A stretch of DNA of 64,000 bases from Phytoseiulus persimilis. Its lineage: Eukaryota > Arthropoda > Arachnida > Mesostigmata > Phytoseiidae. Positions 59,219 through 64,000 of this stretch are shown here, in pieces (position 1 is the first letter of the stretch; each line of letters opens with the position of its first letter). Location of the stretch: assembly GCA_037576195.1 (NCBI GenBank), contig CM075102.1, positions 9,052,001 to 9,116,000 of the forward strand, in the 5' to 3' direction. The position numbers and the translations under genes are program-made. The notes beneath the pieces are model-generated. The model had not been told where the DNA came from, made no database searches, and was given only the letters and a program-made list of their open reading frames with translations.

Positions 59219-61318
59219 TTATCGCCGAGGGTCGCTGAGCTTCGGTGATGGAGCCACTCGACGGCGAAGCGGGCAAAACTCGGGCTTGGCAGAGCGACAG
59301 AAAAGAAACGAGACTTCTGCTGTCCGTTTCGACCGAGTCACAGCAATTTGAGGAATCAATAGCTCTATGCAGCAAAATATCACTGCGATGCCGCAGCCCA
59401 CGAGGATGAACATCCACTGAATTTCGTCGAGTGATATATTCGAATCGAGTTGCGTCGGCTCGAAGCTTGAGAGGAAGCGTGCGAGTTCGCCCATTCTGCT
59501 CTTATTGTTGCAGCATCCATGGGATTTCTCCAACTCGTCCCTGTGGTGGCGCAATGTGAATTTCGCCACTTCTCGTGTCGGATGGACGAGGAGGCCGAAT
59601 CGTGATACGATTGAAGCGTACTGGTTCCAGTCGGAAATATCCACGAAAGAGTTGATATATCTGCAACGCACTGTTGAGTACTCCGATGAGCAACGGTCGT
59701 CGCTGAAATAAGGTGGAGACCAGAATAAATAATGTCCAGATTCTCCCAGCTTTATCCGATAAATATTTCGGAAACCGAAAAAGCGGCGTATTCCTTCAGC
59801 CTCGAACGATAAGGCACAAATTATCGTGTCTTTGCCTCCTGTAAGCGTTGCGGCTCGCAGCATTGATAAAAAGAAGGTGTTAGATAGAATACAGCGATAC
59901 ATCCGTCCGGAGAATATGACATCTTTGTCGGGGGTACACTCCCGAAGCTGCGGGATCCGTGAGTTATCGGGCACAGCTATACTCGAGGTCATGTCGTCAA
60001 CGAGGATGAGCGAGAAGAATAGATTCGCCAGAATCCATGCGAACGCCGCGGGAGCTACCTTCTTTTCGAGTGACGGCGACCGTCCTCCCGAGCTCGACAC
60101 TGTGCAGAGCAGAGCGACGAACGTGTCAGCGGATGGTACGTCACTCAGCAACCAGAGTGAAATGCCGAGGAGGGCCATAATACTTAACACAGTCGGGTTC
60201 AGAACGTCTCCCCGAACTGCGGTAGAGGGAAGGCGCCGATCGAAAGCATAAGCGGTCAGATCGTTGTCTACGACGATCGGAATTCTAGATGGCGTCTTGG
60301 TACTTAGCGCATGAACACGGTATTCTATCGTCCTGTTTAAGCACGGTTCAACGTCGCTTGAGAAGGTGTGGATTATAATGGGGTTCGGAGTCCTGGAGAG
60401 TTCTAACTCCTTGAGTTCTTGAGTCTTCGATAAACGTTGAGGACAACGCTTCTTCTTCTTGATTGAATTCCATTCAAAGATACATTCAGTGATCGAGCGC
60501 GGCCGTCTGTACTGTTCCATGCTCAAGACGAATCCGAAAGTCGCCTTGATGTAGCGTTGTTTGATACACTGTAGCGGCTGAGATCGGTCCTCCACGAGCG
60601 AAGCATTCACATGAACTATCATCTTGAAATGAGCCGGGAAAAGTCCAAGTTGATGTGAGAAAATAAGTCTGGATGTTCTGTCCGCAGCGACCACAACTAA
60701 CAAGTCGGCCGCGTCAATGCGTCGCGGAAACCCCGATTGAGTTCGAAAAGCGAGCCCCTCAAGAGCAGCATTCAAGACTCCGGTCCGATTGTAGCACAAG
60801 AAAACCACTCTCCTCTTACGTAGAAGCGTGATACCTTGAGCGAAACTATCATCTTCTGCCAGGTTCCGCACAGTTCTGGTCAGAACTGGGTGCTGCGACG
60901 TTTCGAACCAATGCCTGAGGTGGCAACCAACGAGCTCTATCTGGATATCGCCCTTCTTTGTGAGCTTGTCGACTTCCTTCATCACATGGGATAGGATTTT
61001 GTCCTCGTTTCCAGACGCTCTGTAAGTTGATCCAAAGTAGCGGATCAATGAGAGAAAATCTTCTCGAGGTTCAGAGTTCGTAGCTCTCTCATCCACTCGA
61101 CCCAAATCCGTATGAAAGAGAAGGATCGCTGTCACGAAACAAGCACCGCATGCGAGGAGCTTACGCTTGTGCCAGACTGCGTGGAGGATTCCCATTCCGA
61201 AGCCCTTCAGGATGATCCGCGGCGGGAGATGGGTCCTTTCCGATGAGTGTTGCTTTTGGGAAGGGATCGGTGATGGTCCCAAGCAAACTGTCTTCAAAAC
61301 TGCAACGAAATCTCGCAT
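59219..61318 (-). CDS. Divergent intronless ionotropic-receptor-like ligand-gated channel
   Basis: Single-exon 699 aa protein. I start it at ATG 61318-61316, since the codon before it is TTG. Topology fits the ionotropic glutamate receptor/IR superfamily: an N-terminal hydrophobic anchor (residues about 54-69), a long extracellular part with N-glycosylation sequons (NRT, NAS), a membrane segment at about 377-393 (VLSIMALLGISLWLL) and a short pore-like loop. A second segment lies at about 422-441 (FAWILANLFFSLILV) followed by DDMTSS, at the place of the conserved M3 helix. A roughly 190-residue ligand-binding S2-like region rich in Cys then leads to a last membrane segment at about 635-655 (MFILVGCGIAVIFCCIELL) and a short cytoplasmic tail. 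IRs act in chemosensory neurons as cation channels. The canonical SYTANLAAF-type M3 motif and the ligand-binding Arg/Asp residues are not clearly present, so the ligand is unknown. Intronless IR families are known from predatory mites. Gustatory receptors are excluded by topology. Confidence 0.75.
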   Translation of the reverse strand: MRDFVAVLKTVCLGPSPIPSQKQHSSERTHLPPRIILKGFGMGILHAVWHKRKLLACGACFVTAILLFHTDLGRVDERATNSEPREDFLSLIRYFGSTYRASGNEDKILSHVMKEVDKLTKKGDIQIELVGCHLRHWFETSQHPVLTRTVRNLAEDDSFAQGITLLRKRRVVFLCYNRTGVLNAALEGLAFRTQSGFPRRIDAADLLVVVAADRTSRLIFSHQLGLFPAHFKMIVHVNASLVEDRSQPLQCIKQRYIKATFGFVLSMEQYRRPRSITECIFEWNSIKKKKRCPQRLSKTQELKELELSRTPNPIIIHTFSSDVEPCLNRTIEYRVHALSTKTPSRIPIVVDNDLTAYAFDRRLPSTAVRGDVLNPTVLSIMALLGISLWLLSDVPSADTFVALLCTVSSSGGRSPSLEKKVAPAAFAWILANLFFSLILVDDMTSSIAVPDNSRIPQLRECTPDKDVIFSGRMYRCILSNTFFLSMLRAATLTGGKDTIICALSFEAEGIRRFFGFRNIYRIKLGESGHYLFWSPPYFSDDRCSSEYSTVRCRYINSFVDISDWNQYASIVSRFGLLVHPTREVAKFTLRHHRDELEKSHGCCNNKSRMGELARFLSSFEPTQLDSNISLDEIQWMFILVGCGIAVIFCCIELLIPQIAVTRSKRTAEVSFLFCRSAKPEFCPLRRRVAPSPKLSDPRR

Positions 61319-61469
61319 CAAGGCTCTGGAAATGCAGGAGCAGCGGTTAGCATTTCAAGAATCGATAGCCAATGGATCGAAGTTCTCTGGTCGTCCACAC
61401 AACAGATCCAACAAATTCATCTCCACCTTGAATACTTGAGGATTCATCTCGGCGCTTCGAGATCTGATT

Positions 61470-62384
61470 GCTGTGTATCGCGAGATTTCTATGGAAACCT
61501 GATTCGCCCAGGGAGCCATCATAAATTCGAGACGAATCATTGAATCTTTCTCGAGCGAAGCATTAAAACAAGATGGAAAGGAACAAAGCCGCCGAATATC
61601 TTGGAATGCGTAGGTTCCGCGAATCTCTCCTCTCGAACGGTGAGGCGGTTGATTATATTATCATACAATCAATATTATTATGATGATTATTATTATTATT
61701 ATTATGACGGTGATGATCATTATTATGACGATGATGATCATTATTATTACGATGATGATTATTATTATTACGATGGCGATGATTATTATTATTACGACGA
61801 TGATGAGTATTATCATTATTATTATTATGGTGATAATTATTATTATGATGGTGATGATGACGATAATTTCACTGTGATGATGATGCTGATGTTTACTATG
61901 ATTATTATGATGAGGATTATGATTTTTATGATGCTGTGTATCGCGAGATTTCTATGGAAACCAGTTTCGCCCAAGGAGCCATCAGAAATTCGAGGCGTAT
62001 CGATAAATCTCTCTCGAGCATTAAAACAAGATGGAAAGGAACAAAGCCGCCGAGTATCTTCGAATGCGCAGGTTCCGCGAATCTCGCCGCTCGAAAGGTG
62101 AGGCGGTTGATTATATTATCATACAATCAATATTATTATTATGATGATGATGATGATTATTGCGATGATGATGGTTATCACGATTATTATTATTATTATG
62201 ATGATTATTGTTATGATGGTGATTATCATGATAATTTTCACTGTGATGATGATGACTATTATGATTATCATGATTATTATTATAATGGTGATTATCATGA
62301 TGACGATGATCATTATGATGACGATGATCATTGTGATGATGATGATCATTATGATGCTGATGATTATTATGATGCTGATGATTA
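61470..62384. repeat. Tandem duplication of about 460 bp containing a GAT/ATT microsatellite
   Basis: Unit 1 (61470-61932) and unit 2 (61933 to about 62384) both start GCTGTGTATCGCGAGATTTC. They share about 200 bp of unique sequence (GATGGAAAGGAACAAAGCCG, GAGGCGGTTGATTATATTATC) and then run into GATGAT/TATTATTAT arrays. ORFs here read as Tyr/Asp or His/Asn runs and are artefacts of the triplet repeat. Confidence 0.9.
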
Positions 62385-62709
62385 GAGCTCGGAAGTTCAG
62401 GCATTATCATGATGATTTTCACTGTGATGATGATGACTATTATGATTATCATGATTATTGTTATAATGGTGATTATCATGATGACGATGATCATTATGAT
62501 GACGATGATCATTGTGATGATGATGATCATTATGATGCTCATGATCATTATGATGCTGATGATTATTATGATGCTGATGATTATTATGATGCTGATGATT
62601 ATTATGATGCTGATGATTATTATGACGCTGATGATTATTATGATGCTGATGATTATTATGACGCTGATGATTATTATGATGCTGATTATTATTATGATGC
62701 TGATGATTA
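62385..62709. repeat. Continuation of GAT-type satellite with an 18-bp unit array
   Basis: Starts with GAGCTCGGAAGTTCAGGCATTAT, then repeats a roughly 160 bp block also present at 62226-62384. It ends with about nine copies of the 18-bp unit GATGCTGATGATTATTAT (about 62540-62706), some with GACGCT. Confidence 0.9.
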
Positions 62710-62902
62710 GAGCTCGGAAGTTCAGGCATTATTCATTGATCTGCTTCCATCAATCCATGGATTTACGGGTGGATGGATGGATAGATCGATGAATTGAGCG
62801 TCTTTGACATGAGAACTCTCAGCCGTCAGAAACAAATTCATCCATCTGCCCAAATGGATAGATGGAAAGTACAATATGATGAATGCCTGAACTTCCAAGC
62901 TC
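62710..62902. mobile_element. Small element with 22-bp terminal inverted repeats (MITE-like) inside the microsatellite
   Basis: Left end GAGCTCGGAAGTTCAGGCATTA and right end TGCCTGAACTTCCAAGCTC (inverted, one or two mismatches) enclose about 150 bp containing GGATGGATGGATAGAT. The GATGATT array resumes on both sides. An orphan copy of the left end sits at 62385. No coding capacity. Confidence 0.65.
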
Positions 62903-64000
62903 TGCTGATGATTGTGATTATTATGATCCCGATGATTAGGATTACTTTTTCTGGTAAGCTCAAGCACCCAGTTGAAGCATGACACGCACACGAGGTTTGT
63001 GGGGGACCCTGGACCATGGACGGGATGGGCAGACGAACTCTGCCTTCATACGCGACATCTACAATCCTCGACAACTCTAGCAGCTCGAATTCGCATAGGA
63101 ACAGACGGATCACCCCAACACCTCTTCACGAACGAATAGTTAGGACTCTCATCCAAAATCGAGAAGAATCTCTTGTAAAATATGTCCGTCATCAAGCTAG
63201 AGGGTACTCCGGAAGTCTTTCTCAACTTCGGCATCATTTTCCTCGTCGCCTCAATCAGAATTTCGAGATTCCCGTGCTCCTCTTCACGAGACTGTTTACT
63301 ATTTATTGAGCGATCAATCATCTAATCAACCAACCAATCAGTTGATCAGTTAAGGAGAAGGCGGGGTATTCTAGCATACTGTTCTGTGCATCATTTAATG
63401 GTATATTGGGGTTGGCTAACTCGACGGGGCTGAGAGACCACGACTTCCTTTCGCCAGCGTTTGGGGAGGGGGAATGCTCGAGCCCAAAATGTTTGAGAAC
63501 CGCTGTTTTAAATGGTTCGATCCAAAGGAACGTACATTCCACGCCTAAGCTCCTCATCGTACCACAGAGCACACGACCTCGTCCGGAGGGGACGTAACAT
63601 CGGGCACGACGGCAATGTAAATAAAAGTGCTCGAACACGCAGGTTAAGCCTCTCCCGCGACCTAAACAGATTCGCTTCTGAGCGGCGGACTGCCGTCGCG
63701 GACATTAGCGAGCGCGCTGTGGATCACGGCCAGGAGTGAAAAGTAGCAATCCTTCGAATCTGATGTGGAGTTTCCGATCTAATCTGTTGTAATCATTTTA
63801 GATATCATTCATTCACCCATCCCCAAGAATGCCGCCCCGTGCAACCCCTTTGGTTTCTCTCCTCGAAGCTATTGCGCGCAACTCGAAAACGACAGTTCCG
63901 AAGAACGCTGCTTCCCTCTGATCCGTATGAGCATGTGCGTGACTCTCAGCGGAACTGATATTCTGGACTTCGAATTCCCACTGCAAATGAATAAGCGATA
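62903..64000. other. No supported gene; hAT-like end near 63.5 kb
   Basis: Contains a CAATCA/ATCAACCA patch at 63308-63352. On the minus strand near 63487-63502 lies CAGCGGTTCTCAAACATTTTGG, which resembles a hAT terminal repeat. Only short ORFs. Confidence 0.4.

Noticed and set aside
61601-62792. Tyr/Asp-rich and His/Asn-rich ORFs
   Set aside because: These are translations of a GAT/ATT triplet microsatellite on both strands, not proteins.

Overview
The window is eukaryotic nuclear DNA, most likely from an arthropod and probably a parasitiform (mesostigmatid or phytoseiid-type) mite. The reasons are a roughly 50% GC genome, a giant developmental gene carried almost entirely on one 7.0 kb exon, an intronless divergent ionotropic-receptor-like gene, and interspersed AACCT runs of the arthropod telomere type. 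The species is an inference; no marker in the window fixes it.

Layout. Positions 1-42.6 kb hold no gene that I can name. They contain short chance ORFs, repeat remnants and four weak spliced-gene candidates: minus strand 7.6-6.9 kb, plus 12.1-12.3 kb, plus 20.0-20.8 kb and plus 33.4-33.7 kb. The best of these is at 20 kb. It encodes a signal peptide joined in phase to an exon with dibasic sites and a terminal Arg-Trp-Gly, the layout of a secreted, amidated peptide precursor. A chemoreceptor-like fragment lies at 42.7-43.0 kb (minus) and a complete tRNA-Leu(UAG) at 43.3 kb (plus).

The dominant gene runs on the minus strand from 54,641 to 45,943. It is the USP9X / fat facets ubiquitin hydrolase, and I resolve it into three coding exons (34, 202 and 7,000 nt) with matching splice phases, giving about 2,411 aa. 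A probable polyadenylation signal follows at 44.6 kb.

The 54.7-58.9 kb stretch is repeat-rich: an inverted repeat pair, hAT-like termini and a 45/46 bp minisatellite. At 61.3-59.2 kb (minus) is an intronless ionotropic-receptor-like channel. A truncated copy of its N-terminal region abuts its 3' end, which suggests a decayed tandem receptor array. The last 2.5 kb begins with a large duplicated GAT/ATT microsatellite block, interrupted by a small element with terminal inverted repeats.

Functionally, USP9X (deubiquitination) and the receptor (sensory or ion channel) are unrelated neighbours. There is no operon-like organisation. Calls rest on reading the sequence only; no similarity search was run.
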